The notes below the pieces were generated by a model that was not told the origin of the DNA, searched no databases, and saw only the letters and a list, made by a program, of their open reading frames with translations. From Crocinitomicaceae bacterium (lineage in GTDB: Bacteria; Bacteroidota; Bacteroidia; Flavobacteriales_D; Crocinitomicaceae), in the NCBI GenBank assembly GCA_024643545.1, contig JAHEMR010000034.1, positions 1 through 64,000 of the forward strand: a DNA stretch of 64,000 nucleotides. Direction: 5' to 3'. The stretch's first letter is position 1. Each line of letters begins with the position of its first letter. Both the position numbers and the translations under genes were made by a program. This document shows, piece after piece, positions 26,113 to 35,118 of the stretch.

Positions 26113-27597
26113 TTACCAGTTTTTCAATCCAAAGTTACGTGCAAGTTTCATGTCGCGGGATAAATAGCGATCCTCCAATAAGAACGGAACTTCCTTTCTG
26201 AATTCCGCATGTATTTTTTCAATGCGTTCTGAACTCTTAAGTGGACGTCGAAAATCCAATCCCTGAGCTGCATGCATTAATTCAATTCCTAAAATGGTTT
26301 GACAATTTTGAATCACTCGATACAATTTTGTCGCGGCATTCGCACCCATACTTACGTGATCTTCTTGTCCGTTGCTGGAATCAATCGTATCTACGGATGC
26401 TGGCGTACACAATTGCTTGTTTTGACTCACAATCGATGCACACGTATATTGAGAAATCATCATTCCGGAATTCAATCCTGGATTCGCCACTAAAAATGCA
26501 GGTAAGCCTCGTGTTCCAGAAATCAATTTATAGACTCTTCGCTCAGAAATACTGCCCATTTCCGCCATCGCAATTGCCAAAAAATCCATGATTAAGGCCA
26601 AAGGTTGACCATGAAAATTTCCTGCTGAAACAACTTCATCTGTATCTGGAAAAACCGTTGGATTATCCGTCACTGCATTCATTTCGCGTTCCACGATTCT
26701 TGCACAATGATCGATGGTGTCTTTTGTCGCACCATGAACTTGCGGTATACAACGGAAAGAATATGGATCCTGAACGTGTTTCTTTTCTTGTGCAATGATT
26801 TCACTGGTGGACATTAACTCACGCATGGCTTCGGCCATCTGAATTTGTCCGTGTTGGTTGCGAATGACATTCACATTCGATTGAAAGGGATTTAATCTTC
26901 CATCGAAGGCATCCAAAGACATTCCCGCAACCAAAATCCATTTATCCCATAAGGATTGTGCTTCTTTTACCGCGTAACTCGCATAAGCGGACATAAATTG
27001 GGTTCCATTTAACAAGGCCAATCCTTCTTTCGATTGCAACACAATTGGTGCTAATCCAAATTTCGCATTGATTTCAGCACCGGAATACCGTTTTCCTTGG
27101 TAGTCCACTTCTCCTTCGCCAAGTAAAGGCAGACACAAATGAGCTAAAGGAGCTAAATCCCCTGACGCACCTAAACTTCCCTGCTGGTAAACCACTGGAT
27201 AAATCCCCTCGTTAAAGAAAAATAATAAGCGTTCAACGGTTGCCAATTGCACACCCGAATTTCCTTTAGAAAGTCCAAAAACCTTCAAGAGTAACATGCG
27301 CTTCACTAATTCATGAGGAACCTCCTCACCTGTTCCACAAGCATGCGATAGCACTAGATTACGCTGTAAAGCTTCTAGGTCATTGGACGAAATTGCCGTG
27401 TCACATAGCGAACCAAATCCTGTGTTGATTCCGTAAATCAAAGCATCAGAACCGTGCATTTTTTGATCCAAATAGGCGCGGCATTTCTCGACAGCTGCTT
27501 TCGCCTCTGAGGATAAAGTTACCTTTAAGTTAGCATTGATAATGTTCTCGAATTCAAATAATTCGATGTAATCCAAATGAATGGTATATTCTGACAT
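26113..27597 (-). CDS. hutH: histidine ammonia-lyase
   Basis: A 494-residue aromatic amino-acid lyase that deaminates histidine to urocanate. The residues that cyclise to form the MIO prosthetic group, Ala144-Ser145-Gly146, lie in GSLGASGDLAPL. The early 'YGINTGFGSL' loop is present. The 'NGQEDHVSMG' segment has the Glu typical of histidine lyases rather than the Gln of phenylalanine lyases, and the 'VLSHACG' segment also favours histidine. Tyrosine lyase activity is less likely. No hutU, hutI or hutG gene lies nearby. It follows hemB by 7 bp. Confidence 0.88.
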   Translation of the reverse strand: MSEYTIHLDYIELFEFENIINANLKVTLSSEAKAAVEKCRAYLDQKMHGSDALIYGINTGFGSLCDTAISSNDLEALQRNLVLSHACGTGEEVPHELVKRMLLLKVFGLSKGNSGVQLATVERLLFFFNEGIYPVVYQQGSLGASGDLAPLAHLCLPLLGEGEVDYQGKRYSGAEINAKFGLAPIVLQSKEGLALLNGTQFMSAYASYAVKEAQSLWDKWILVAGMSLDAFDGRLNPFQSNVNVIRNQHGQIQMAEAMRELMSTSEIIAQEKKHVQDPYSFRCIPQVHGATKDTIDHCARIVEREMNAVTDNPTVFPDTDEVVSAGNFHGQPLALIMDFLAIAMAEMGSISERRVYKLISGTRGLPAFLVANPGLNSGMMISQYTCASIVSQNKQLCTPASVDTIDSSNGQEDHVSMGANAATKLYRVIQNCQTILGIELMHAAQGLDFRRPLKSSERIEKIHAEFRKEVPFLLEDRYLSRDMKLARNFGLKNW

Positions 27598-27604
27598 AAA
27601 ACGA

Positions 27605-28576
27605 TTATTTTCGAAGCATTTGCGCGAAATCTTTCGCGAAATACGTTAAGATTCCATCTGCACCTGCGCGACGAATACTCAAAAGCATTTCGTACACAGC
27701 AAGATCATAATTCAACCAGCCATTTTGTGCGGCGGCATGAACCATCGCGCATTCACCACTGACATTGTAAGCTGTAATTGGAATTGGAAATTGTTCTTTT
27801 AAAATATGGATGATGTCCAAATAACATAAAGCAGGTTTCACCATCAACATGTCCGCTCCTTCTTCAAAATCCAATTGCGCTTCCAATAAGGCTTCTCGTT
27901 GATTGGCTGGATTCATTTGATAGGTTTTTTTATCTCCTGATTTTGGTGCGGAATTCAACGCATCACGAAAAGGACCATAAAACGCACTGGCATATTTCGC
28001 TGTATATGACATAATGCTTACATCCGTATATCCAGCGCCGTCAAGTGCTTCACGAATAACACCAACACGTCCATCCATCATATCAGAAGGGCCGATAATA
28101 TCTACACCCGCTTGCGCTTGTGCAACAGACATTTTGGCTAAAATCGGCAAGGTTTCATCGTTCACAATCTTTCCATCAACAACAAGTCCATCGTGTCCAT
28201 CTGAAGAATATGGATCCATAGCTACGTCACTCATCACAACTGATTCCGGGAATCGCGCTTTGATTTGACGAATCGCTTCCAAATAGAAATTATCACTTGC
28301 GTAACTGTAACTTGCGACTTGATCTTTCAAGGATTCATCTACAGCGGGAAAGATGTCGAAGGTATGAATTCCTAGATTCATGCACTCCTCGATTTCCGGC
28401 AATAGTTTATCAATTGACCAACGAAAGTTATTCGGCAAGGAAGAAACTTCTTCTTTGATGTTTTTTCCATCCTTCAAAAAGATGGGATAAATTAAGTTTT
28501 CTACTCCGAGTTTCGTTTCCTCCACCATATGGCGAATGGCACTACTTTTTCGGTTGCGTCTTGGGCGAATATTCAT
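27605..28576 (-). CDS. hemB: porphobilinogen synthase (delta-aminolevulinic acid dehydratase)
   Basis: A 323-residue enzyme that condenses two 5-aminolevulinate molecules into porphobilinogen for tetrapyrrole synthesis. The Schiff-base lysine region 'MLMVKPALCYLDII' (Lys at about 247) and the first lysine segment 'SYTAKYASAFYGPFRDA' are present. The metal-site segment near residues 117-131 reads 'DVAMDPYSSDGHDG', with Asp replacing the cysteines of zinc enzymes. This marks it as the magnesium/zinc-independent class. It lies between fabG (4-bp gap) and hutH (7-bp gap), so it is probably co-transcribed with them. Confidence 0.95.
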   Translation of the reverse strand: MNIRPRRNRKSSAIRHMVEETKLGVENLIYPIFLKDGKNIKEEVSSLPNNFRWSIDKLLPEIEECMNLGIHTFDIFPAVDESLKDQVASYSYASDNFYLEAIRQIKARFPESVVMSDVAMDPYSSDGHDGLVVDGKIVNDETLPILAKMSVAQAQAGVDIIGPSDMMDGRVGVIREALDGAGYTDVSIMSYTAKYASAFYGPFRDALNSAPKSGDKKTYQMNPANQREALLEAQLDFEEGADMLMVKPALCYLDIIHILKEQFPIPITAYNVSGECAMVHAAAQNGWLNYDLAVYEMLLSIRRAGADGILTYFAKDFAQMLRK

Positions 28577-28580
28577 AAGA

Positions 28581-29327
28581 TTACATTAACATTCCACCAC
28601 AAACGTGTAGTGTTTGTCCTGTGATGTAAGCGGACATATCTGACGCAAGGAAAACTGTTGCATTCGCTACGTCAATTGGTTGTCCACCTCGTTTTAACGG
28701 AATGCTATTTCTCCACGTTTGAACCACTTCTGGATTCAACGCATCTGTCATTTCTGTTTCAATGAATCCTGGTGCAATCGCGTTACAACGGATGTTACGA
28801 GAACCTAATTCAGCTGCGATGGATTTCGTGAATCCGATCAAACCTGCTTTTGAAGCTGCATAGTTTGCTTGTCCAGCATTACCTTTTACGCCGACAACAG
28901 AAGACATATTGATAATGGATCCTGAACGTGCTTTCAACATTGGTTTTTGTACTGCTTTCGTTAAATTGAATGCTGATTTCAAATTGGTATTGATCACTTC
29001 GTCCCATTGTTCTTCCGTCATACGCATCAATAAAGTATCACGTGTGATTCCTGCGTTGTTTACTAACACATCCACCGTTCCGAATTCAGCAACGACATCA
29101 TCTACTAATTGTTGTGCTTGATCAAAATTAGAAGCATCCGAACGGAAACCTTTTGCTTTTCCACCGTTTGCCGTCAATTCAACTTCCAAAGCGCGCGCTT
29201 TTTCTTCTGATGACAAGTACGTAAAAGCAACTGTTGCACCTTGACGAACACATTCTTCTGCAATAGCTTTCCCGATTCCACGTGAAGCTCCTGTAATCAA
29301 CACAATTTTATTAGCTAGTAATCCCAT
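28581..29327 (-). CDS. fabG: 3-oxoacyl-ACP reductase
   Basis: A 248-residue short-chain dehydrogenase that reduces 3-oxoacyl-ACP with NADPH in fatty-acid elongation. The start at MGLLANK matches the usual FabG length; an upstream TTG would add six residues. The NADP-binding motif GASRGIG lies at about residues 13-19. 'LVNNAGITRDTLLMRM', the catalytic Ser in 'NMSSVVG' and Tyr-x-x-x-Lys in 'YAASKAG' are intact. The C-terminal 'MSAYITGQTLHVCGGMLM' is typical. It is the first gene of a four-gene minus-strand run, with a -7 element 15 bp upstream. Confidence 0.94.
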   Translation of the reverse strand: MGLLANKIVLITGASRGIGKAIAEECVRQGATVAFTYLSSEEKARALEVELTANGGKAKGFRSDASNFDQAQQLVDDVVAEFGTVDVLVNNAGITRDTLLMRMTEEQWDEVINTNLKSAFNLTKAVQKPMLKARSGSIINMSSVVGVKGNAGQANYAASKAGLIGFTKSIAAELGSRNIRCNAIAPGFIETEMTDALNPEVVQTWRNSIPLKRGGQPIDVANATVFLASDMSAYITGQTLHVCGGMLM

Positions 29328-29342
29328 ATTTATTATTTTAAT

Positions 29343-29350
29343 CAAAGATA
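29343..29350 (-). promoter_or_regulatory. TAnnTTTG -7 element upstream of fabG
   Basis: TATCTTTG on the minus strand ends 15 bp before the ATG of fabG. It likely drives the fabG-hemB-hutH-membrane protein run. Confidence 0.45.
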
Positions 29351-29375
29351 TAAATTCCTCGCAAACTGAATTCGA

Positions 29376-30122
29376 CTACTTCTGTTTGAATTCGATTGCC
29401 GTATAGATTTTCCATTTCGCCAAACGGTATTTCATAGATGTCCATAAAACTCCAAGTCCGTAGGTTGTTGAACGTGCAAAATTAATCGATGAAGCTTCTT
29501 CAAAATACTTTGTTGGACAAGTCACCTCTCCTATTTCAAATCCAGCAAAGAAAATTTGCGCCAACATTTGATTATCGAAGATGAAATCATCTGAATTCGC
29601 TTCGATGTTGATTTTGGTAAAAATCTCCTTGGAGAATGCACGGTATCCAGAATGGTATTCCGATAACTTTTGTGACATCAAAATATTTTGAAACAAGGTT
29701 AAAAAGCGATTAGCAACGTATTTATACATGGGCATCCCTCCTTTTAACGCGCCTTTTCCTAAAATTCTGGACCCAAGTACTACAGGATACACATCATAAG
29801 CAATGATTCCCGATATAGCATGAATTAATTTTGGCGTGTACTGATAATCTGGATGCAACATGATGATGATGTCCGCACCTAAACTTAAGGCTTTGTCGTA
29901 GCATGACTTTTGATTCCCACCGTATCCACGGTTTTGCTCGTGACGTACAATATGCTTGATTCCAAGCCTTTGTCCTACCTCACTGGTGTTGTCTTTACTA
30001 GCGTCATCGACTAATACGACTTCATCCACGATATCAAATGGGATTTCAGCGTAAGTCATTTCTAATGTTTCAGCCGCATTGTATGCCGGCAGAACGATAC
30101 AGATTTTCTTTCCGTTTAACAT
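29376..30122 (-). CDS. family 2 glycosyltransferase, dolichyl/undecaprenyl-phosphate type
   Basis: A 248-residue GT-A glycosyltransferase. The nucleotide-sugar region 'IVLPAYNAAETLEMTYAEIP...VVLVDDASKDNT' lies at the N-terminus. The 'GYGGNQKSCYDKALSLGADIIIMLHPDYQY' segment holds the metal-binding acidic motif, and a later 'EYHSGYRAFSKE' matches the polyprenyl-phosphate glycosyltransferase-like pattern. No C-terminal membrane helices are visible. Acceptor and sugar are unknown; a role in envelope glycan synthesis is likely. It is transcribed alone, divergently from rarA. Its -7 element is only 4 bp from the ATG. Confidence 0.85.
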   Translation of the reverse strand: MLNGKKICIVLPAYNAAETLEMTYAEIPFDIVDEVVLVDDASKDNTSEVGQRLGIKHIVRHEQNRGYGGNQKSCYDKALSLGADIIIMLHPDYQYTPKLIHAISGIIAYDVYPVVLGSRILGKGALKGGMPMYKYVANRFLTLFQNILMSQKLSEYHSGYRAFSKEIFTKINIEANSDDFIFDNQMLAQIFFAGFEIGEVTCPTKYFEEASSINFARSTTYGLGVLWTSMKYRLAKWKIYTAIEFKQK

Positions 30123-30126
30123 AAAA

Positions 30127-30134
30127 CAAAGTTA
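30127..30134 (-). promoter_or_regulatory. TAnnTTTG -7 element of the glycosyltransferase gene
   Basis: TAACTTTG on the minus strand ends 4 bp before the ATG, consistent with a leaderless mRNA (inferred). Confidence 0.45.
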
Positions 30135-30212
30135 AGAGAATTGTTTCATAGTTTACTTGTGAGGAAAGAGTTTCTTTGACTTGGAAGCATAGAATATTTG
30201 CTAGGAATACCT

Positions 30213-30220
30213 TAACTTTG
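30213..30220 (+). promoter_or_regulatory. TAnnTTTG -7 element of rarA
   Basis: TAACTTTG ends 4 bp before the first of two adjacent ATG codons of rarA. A leaderless or near-leaderless start is likely (inferred). Confidence 0.45.
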
Positions 30221-30224
30221 AAGG

Positions 30225-31505
30225 ATGATGAATGCTCCACTTGCTGAACGCATGCGACCAACAACGCTCGATGAATACATCGGACAGGCGCATTTATTGG
30301 CGGAAGGTGCCGCATTAAGACGTGCATTAGACGCTGGAGTCATTCCTTCGATGATTTTCTGGGGTCCTCCAGGAGTCGGAAAAACCACACTAGCACAGTT
30401 AATTGCCAAGCATTTAAATCGTCCAATTCATACATTATCCGCTATTTCATCCGGTGTAAAAGATGTGCGTGAAGTCATTAACCGCGTGGAAAACGGCGGG
30501 ATGTTTCAAGCCAAAGGAACGATTTTGTTTATTGATGAGATTCATCGCTTTAGCAAAGCACAGCAGGACTCACTTTTGGGCGCTGTTGAGAAAGGAGTGA
30601 TTACCCTCATCGGTGCAACAACAGAGAATCCATCTTTTGAAGTAATCTCCGCCCTACTGAGTCGTTGTCAGACATATGTACTAAAAGAACACACCAAGGA
30701 AGATTTGCTTCATCTCCTCGATCGTGCCATTAATCAGGATTCTGTTTTAAATAAGAAAAAAATTACACTGACTGAAACCAATAGTTTATTAGCTATTTCA
30801 GGAGGTGACGCACGTAAATTACTCAATGTATTCGAGATCATCATTGGTACTTTCCAAGGTCAAACAGCGATTGAAATTACCGATGAAATCGTCCTTCAAA
30901 ATGCGCAACAAAGCCTTTCACGTTATGACAAGGACGGCGAACAACATTACGACATCATATCTGCTTTCATAAAATCCATTCGTGGAAGTGATCCAAACGC
31001 GGCGATTTATTGGTTAGCACGCATGGTCGAAGGCGGCGAGGACCCAAAATTTATTGCGAGAAGGTTATTGATTTCTGCAACCGAAGACATTGGATTAGCA
31101 AATCCAAATGCCTTATTACTAGCAAATGCATGTTTTCAAGCCGTTGAAAGCGTAGGTTGGCCGGAATCGAGAATTATTCTTGCAGAGTGCACGATTTATT
31201 TGGCATCATCTCCGAAAGGAAATGCCGGATACATGGCCATCAATAAAGCACAACAATTGGTTCAGCAAACGGGGAATTTGGACATTCCTCTTCCCTTGCG
31301 AAATGCACCAACTGCATTAATGAAACAACTTGGATACGGAGAAAACTATTTATACAGCCATGACTTCCCTGGGAATTTTGCGGAACAAGAATTTTTACCA
31401 AGTGAAATAGCCGGAACCAATTTCTTTCAAGCTGGAAGTAGTTCAAAGGAACAGGAAATCGCACAGACGATTTCCAATTTATGGAAGGATAAATACAAAA
31501 AATGA
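30225..31505 (+). CDS. rarA: replication-associated recombination protein A (AAA+ ATPase)
   Basis: A 426-residue RarA/MgsA/Mgs1 family clamp-loader-like ATPase that acts at stalled replication forks. Walker [10 protein letters not shown] lies near residue 46. The Walker B segment reads '[10 protein letters not shown]', sensor 1 '[13 protein letters not shown]' follows, and '[12 protein letters not shown]' contains the arginine finger. The C-terminal tetramerisation region with '[16 protein letters not shown]' and 'YAINKAQ'-like sequence ('[10 protein letters not shown]') is complete. Two ATGs in tandem leave the start ambiguous by one codon. The downstream acyltransferase gene overlaps its stop (ATGA). 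Confidence 0.95.
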   Translation: MMNAPLAERMRPTTLDEYIGQAHLLAEGAALRRALDAGVIPSMIFWGPPGVGKTTLAQLIAKHLNRPIHTLSAISSGVKDVREVINRVENGGMFQAKGTILFIDEIHRFSKAQQDSLLGAVEKGVITLIGATTENPSFEVISALLSRCQTYVLKEHTKEDLLHLLDRAINQDSVLNKKKITLTETNSLLAISGGDARKLLNVFEIIIGTFQGQTAIEITDEIVLQNAQQSLSRYDKDGEQHYDIISAFIKSIRGSDPNAAIYWLARMVEGGEDPKFIARRLLISATEDIGLANPNALLLANACFQAVESVGWPESRIILAECTIYLASSPKGNAGYMAINKAQQLVQQTGNLDIPLPLRNAPTALMKQLGYGENYLYSHDFPGNFAEQEFLPSEIAGTNFFQAGSSSKEQEIAQTISNLWKDKYKK

Positions 31506-32416
31506 TGTCAGCCATTCTGTATTATTGCGTGGTTTACCCATTATCACTCCTACCCTTGTGGATTCTTTTCAGAATCAGTGATTTGCTTTTTTTACTGTTC
31601 ATTAGCATCCTTCCTTACCGAAAAAAAGTGGTCCAAAGTAACATCAAAAAGTCTTTTCCTGACTTAAACTCAAAAGATCATGCAGTACTTGTGAGAGGAT
31701 TCTATCGTCACTTTTCCGACTTACTCATTGAAAGCATTAAAAACTTAAGCATATCTAAAGAAGAATTATTGCGTCGAATGAAGGTGCTTAATCCTGAAGT
31801 ATTGGTAGAATTAGAGAAAAGTAAAAAATCTACCTTATTTGTGGCCGGACACTTCAACAACTGGGAATGGTTTATCACGGCTCAAGCTTTATTGGTTCCA
31901 AATCATTCGTATGGAATTGGGATGCCTTTGAGCAATGGCTTTTGGGACAAAAAACTCACCGAACGACGCCAACGTTTTGGACTAACCGTTGTAAATGCGC
32001 AAACGTATAAATCGATTTTTAATTTAAAAAAAACAATTTCCGTGTTGGTCTTGAGTGATCAAGCTCCTGCTGATTCTCGAAAAAGCTACTGGATGGAATT
32101 CCTTAACCAGCCTACTCCTATCCTTTTTGGTGTAGAACAAATGGCCAATGAAGTAGATTTGAATGTAGTCTATTTCGATGTGAAAAAAGCCAAGCGTGGT
32201 CAATACAGCATTGAATTCACTGTTTTAACAACGGATGCTCGAAGCTTGCCTTATGGACACTTAACAGAACAGCATGTTCACCTGCTTGAAAAGAGCATTA
32301 TGGATGAACCTTGCCATTGGCTGTGGTCCCATAAACGATGGAAACGTTCCATGCCTGAAGATTTGGAACTTCTAAAAATCGAACAGAAGTCCAAGTTTGA
32401 AAAAAAATACCGCTAA
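31502..32416 (+). CDS. LpxL/HtrB-family lysophospholipid (lipid A-type) acyltransferase
   Basis: A 304-residue inner-membrane acyltransferase. An N-terminal hydrophobic helix (about residues 5-35) anchors it. The HX4E catalytic motif is His117 to Glu122 in GHFNNWE. Other segments typical of the family are 'RQRFGLTVVNAQ', 'LSDQAPAD' and the C-terminal 'WLWSHKRWKR'. By family it should add a secondary acyl chain to lipid A or to a related lipid. The start overlaps the rarA stop by 4 bp, and a propeller-like protein gene follows after 6 bp. Confidence 0.9.
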   Translation: MMSAILYYCVVYPLSLLPLWILFRISDLLFLLFISILPYRKKVVQSNIKKSFPDLNSKDHAVLVRGFYRHFSDLLIESIKNLSISKEELLRRMKVLNPEVLVELEKSKKSTLFVAGHFNNWEWFITAQALLVPNHSYGIGMPLSNGFWDKKLTERRQRFGLTVVNAQTYKSIFNLKKTISVLVLSDQAPADSRKSYWMEFLNQPTPILFGVEQMANEVDLNVVYFDVKKAKRGQYSIEFTVLTTDARSLPYGHLTEQHVHLLEKSIMDEPCHWLWSHKRWKRSMPEDLELLKIEQKSKFEKKYR

Positions 32417-32422
32417 ACTGCT

Positions 32423-33418
32423 ATGAAAATTTTGCTTTCACTTTCCGTGTTGTTTCTATTTGGTGGAGCACCAAAAATAGAAGTACTGCAATATGGAAAT
32501 TCAACCATCCACGCACGAAGTATTCAGAACTTTTCGAAAAACGAAATTCTTATCGGCACGAATGAAGGTAAATACGTTTTGGTTTCAAAGAACCTAAAGA
32601 AACCAGTTTCCATGTACCTACCATCAACGCGACACCTCATCAAAGAAATTCGCGATGCGGATAAAAATGAACACTATTTGTTTTTCATGCAGAGCAACGA
32701 TGAATCACATGTCCTTCGCGAAAAATGGGATGGAAAAGAAGATAGCTTATTGAACTTTTCTCATCATGGAAAACCTGTTTTCCTAGATGGCATTGCGCTG
32801 CAAGACAGCATTGGATTTATTATTGGTGATCCTGTGGATGGCGACTTTGCTTTATTTCGAACACAAAACTTTGGGGAATCCTGGGAGGCTTGTCCGGGAA
32901 AGGTATTTAGTCAAGCGAACGAAGCTGCATACGCTGCAAGTGGAACCACGAATCACCTCATCGATGGCGATTTTATTTTCATCAGTGGCGGTGAAACATC
33001 TTGGTTTATCTGGAGTTCCGATTTAGGAGAAAAATGGAAGTCAACAGAGATTCCGTTTGAGTCCTGTAAAACTTGTGGAGCCTATTCACTCGCATATAAA
33101 AACCGCAAAGAATTAGTTACTGTTGGAGGTGATTACACCAGACCGAATGAATCTATTAACACCTGCTTTTATTCAATCGATGGTGGATTAAGTTGGACAG
33201 CATCGAAAAATCCTCCTTCAGGATATCGCTCTTGCGTGATATTTGCAAATGGTGTATACTATGCTTGCGGAACAAACGGTATTGACTTTTCCACAGATCA
33301 CGGAACGACTTGGCAATCTTTATCCAAGGAGAATGGATTATCTATGTGCACTGATAAAAGATACTTATATATTTCATGTCCCAAAGGAAAAGTGCTTAAA
33401 ATGAAATTGATCAAATAA
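32423..33418 (+). CDS. exported beta-propeller protein with BNR/YCF48-like repeats
   Basis: A 331-residue protein with a short N-terminal signal sequence (MKILLSLSVLFLFGGAP). Several BNR-like Asp-box repeats are visible ('RTQNFGESWEAC', 'SSDLGEKWKST', 'SIDGGLSWTAS', 'STDHGTTWQSL'), indicating a six- or seven-bladed propeller. Flavobacterial homologues are often annotated as oxidoreductase or glycosyl-hydrolase-like. No catalytic signature for either is clear here, so I do not assign an activity. It is the last gene of the rarA operon and is convergent with yajC. Confidence 0.72.
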   Translation: MKILLSLSVLFLFGGAPKIEVLQYGNSTIHARSIQNFSKNEILIGTNEGKYVLVSKNLKKPVSMYLPSTRHLIKEIRDADKNEHYLFFMQSNDESHVLREKWDGKEDSLLNFSHHGKPVFLDGIALQDSIGFIIGDPVDGDFALFRTQNFGESWEACPGKVFSQANEAAYAASGTTNHLIDGDFIFISGGETSWFIWSSDLGEKWKSTEIPFESCKTCGAYSLAYKNRKELVTVGGDYTRPNESINTCFYSIDGGLSWTASKNPPSGYRSCVIFANGVYYACGTNGIDFSTDHGTTWQSLSKENGLSMCTDKRYLYISCPKGKVLKMKLIK

Positions 33419-33420
33419 AA

Positions 33421-33444
33421 AAAGGAGAGCAAACGCCCTCCTTT
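33421..33444 (-). terminator. hairpin terminator after yajC
   Basis: A 10-bp stem with one mismatch (AAAGGAGAGC / GCCCTCCTTT) and an AAAC loop. On the minus strand it is followed by seven T residues, so it mainly ends the leucine dehydrogenase-nusB-DUF1573-yajC operon. It may also act weakly on the plus strand. Confidence 0.75.
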
Positions 33445-33463
33445 CAATGTGTTTCAGTTTAAT

Positions 33464-33745
33464 TTACTTCGCTTGAAGTGTATCCTCCATCGCTTGAGAA
33501 ACCGCTGATTTCTCTAAACGCAATTTCGTTCCTTCTGATTGAATCAAAACTGTTGAATCCGTCACTTCTAAAATTTTACCGTGGATACCACCGATGGAAA
33601 CAATTTTATCTCCAGCCTTTAATCCTTCACGGAATTTCTTCAATTCCTTTTGTTTTTTCATTTGTGGTCTGATCATGAAAAAATAGAATACTAGAACCAT
33701 AAGTCCTAACATCAATATACTTGACATTCCTTGTCCGCCGCCCAT
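33464..33745 (-). CDS. yajC: Sec translocase accessory subunit YajC
   Basis: A 93-residue single-pass inner-membrane protein. A Gly-rich N-terminus (MGGGQGMSS) precedes a transmembrane helix (about residues 8-23) and the signature 'RPQMKKQKELKKFREGLKAGDKIVSIGGIHGKI'. YajC associates with SecDF during protein export. It follows the DUF1573 gene by 19 bp, an order common in Bacteroidota genomes. Confidence 0.93.
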   Translation of the reverse strand: MGGGQGMSSILMLGLMVLVFYFFMIRPQMKKQKELKKFREGLKAGDKIVSIGGIHGKILEVTDSTVLIQSEGTKLRLEKSAVSQAMEDTLQAK

Positions 33746-33764
33746 AATTTTTGTTTTTTATTTA

Positions 33765-34151
33765 TTAACGTATTTTACCTTTTATCTCCAAAACGGTCAC
33801 GTTTGGCTCCGTATTCGCCATCACTGTAATCATTTTTTGGATTCTTTTCGAACTCAAGTTGTCTGTTTTCACTTGAGCAATAATTTCACTTGATTCTCCT
33901 GGTTGGATTGGATCCTCTGGCTCTTCCGCTACAGTACATGAACACGAAGGAGTCACATCACCAATTACCAATGGATATTCCCCTGTATTTGTCACTTTAA
34001 ACTTTGCATTGATGACTTCACCTTTGACAACTGTTCCTGCATCGAATACCGTTTCGACTTCCATTGTTGTTTTTTGTCCAACTTGCAATGCTTGATCGTC
34101 ACCACAAGCAAACAAAAATCCAATTCCAATAACTAATGCAATCTTTTTCAT
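33765..34151 (-). CDS. DUF1573 lipoprotein
   Basis: A 128-residue protein with a signal peptide and lipobox (IGFLFACGDD, Cys at about residue 16). A single DUF1573 Ig-like domain follows, with the hallmark 'FKVTNTGEYPLVIGDVTPSCSCTV' pattern (about residues 50-75) and a closing 'TVMANTEPNVTVLEIKG'. This domain is widespread in Bacteroidota envelope proteins; its precise role is unknown. Location between nusB and yajC is conserved across many relatives, which supports the call. Confidence 0.9.
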   Translation of the reverse strand: MKKIALVIGIGFLFACGDDQALQVGQKTTMEVETVFDAGTVVKGEVINAKFKVTNTGEYPLVIGDVTPSCSCTVAEEPEDPIQPGESSEIIAQVKTDNLSSKRIQKMITVMANTEPNVTVLEIKGKIR

Positions 34152-34161
34152 TTGTAGGGTA

Positions 34162-35109
34162 TTAAGTAATTAATCCACGTCCAATTTTAACGATCTTTTT
34201 ATCTTTCGTCAATTGAACAATCGCTTTATCTAGGACACCATTAATAAACAAATTACTTTTCGGTGTACTGTAAAACTTAGAAATCTCAATGTATTCATTC
34301 AAGGTCACTTTCGTCGGAATGCTACTGCACGTTTGCAATTCTGTCAATCCCATTTTTAGTAATAAGATATCCATTTTCGCGATGCGATCTAAATCCCAAT
34401 TTTGAGCGAACTCATCAATTAACGCTTCGTTTTCCTCATTCATTTGAATGGTTTTACGCAGCAAGTTGACTATGAATTCTTTTTCATCGTCGTTTTCCTT
34501 GTAAAGTGGAAGCACTTCAAATGCTTTTCCTTCCTTCCAAGACTTCATCGTTTTCATTGCCATTGAGCAACAAAGATCTAAATCATCTGCCCAATAAATG
34601 CTTTTCTCATCAAAGAAGTATTGAATTAAATCCGAATTAGCAATTTCAGCTTTGAACAATTGTAAAGCAAAGGCCATGTCTTCTTCAATACCTTCCGAAT
34701 CATTGTTCATGTGTTCAAAGTAAACTTCCGATTCTAAAATCACAAGAAATACTTTTCTGAAAATTTCTTGACTTTCCGCTCCCAACCAATTGACCTTGCG
34801 AATTTCGCTTAGCTTCGTTAATTCATAAGAAGATTCAATTGCTTCGATCAATTTATTGTTCACGAATTTCATGTTTGGATTCAAGTCCTCTTCCGTTGGA
34901 CGCATTTTCTTTTTATGCTCATCCATGCGGTTTTGCGCTGCGCGTTTCAACTCTGGTAGCGTCATGATCATGAATAAGTACATGTCGTACATACGCTCCA
35001 CAGCCGAAAGCAGTTCTTTTTCCGCCTTTAGGATACTTTCCTCTTCGCTTTGAAAAAAAGCATAAAGAATTTGGAGTACTTTAATTCGTAAGTGTCTTCT
35101 ATTAAGCAT
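34162..35109 (-). CDS. nusB: transcription antitermination factor NusB
   Basis: A 315-residue protein in which the C-terminal ~130 residues are the RNA-binding NusB helical domain ('NEALIDEFAQNWDLDRIAKMDILLLKMGLTEL', then 'NEYIEISKFYSTPKSNLFINGVLDKA'). NusB binds boxA RNA with S10 and prevents premature termination in rRNA operons. The N-terminus starts with the usual 'MLNRRHLRIKVLQILYAFFQSEE'. The long insertion before the C-terminal half is a feature of Bacteroidota NusB proteins, which are about twice the length of E. coli NusB. It is 9 bp after the leucine dehydrogenase gene. Confidence 0.93.
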   Translation of the reverse strand: MLNRRHLRIKVLQILYAFFQSEEESILKAEKELLSAVERMYDMYLFMIMTLPELKRAAQNRMDEHKKKMRPTEEDLNPNMKFVNNKLIEAIESSYELTKLSEIRKVNWLGAESQEIFRKVFLVILESEVYFEHMNNDSEGIEEDMAFALQLFKAEIANSDLIQYFFDEKSIYWADDLDLCCSMAMKTMKSWKEGKAFEVLPLYKENDDEKEFIVNLLRKTIQMNEENEALIDEFAQNWDLDRIAKMDILLLKMGLTELQTCSSIPTKVTLNEYIEISKFYSTPKSNLFINGVLDKAIVQLTKDKKIVKIGRGLIT

Positions 35110-35118
35110 TCTGGTTTT

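Noticed and set aside
26241..26591. A 116-codon plus-strand frame within hutH
   Set aside because: Antisense to a highly conserved enzyme, no start signal and no family resemblance.
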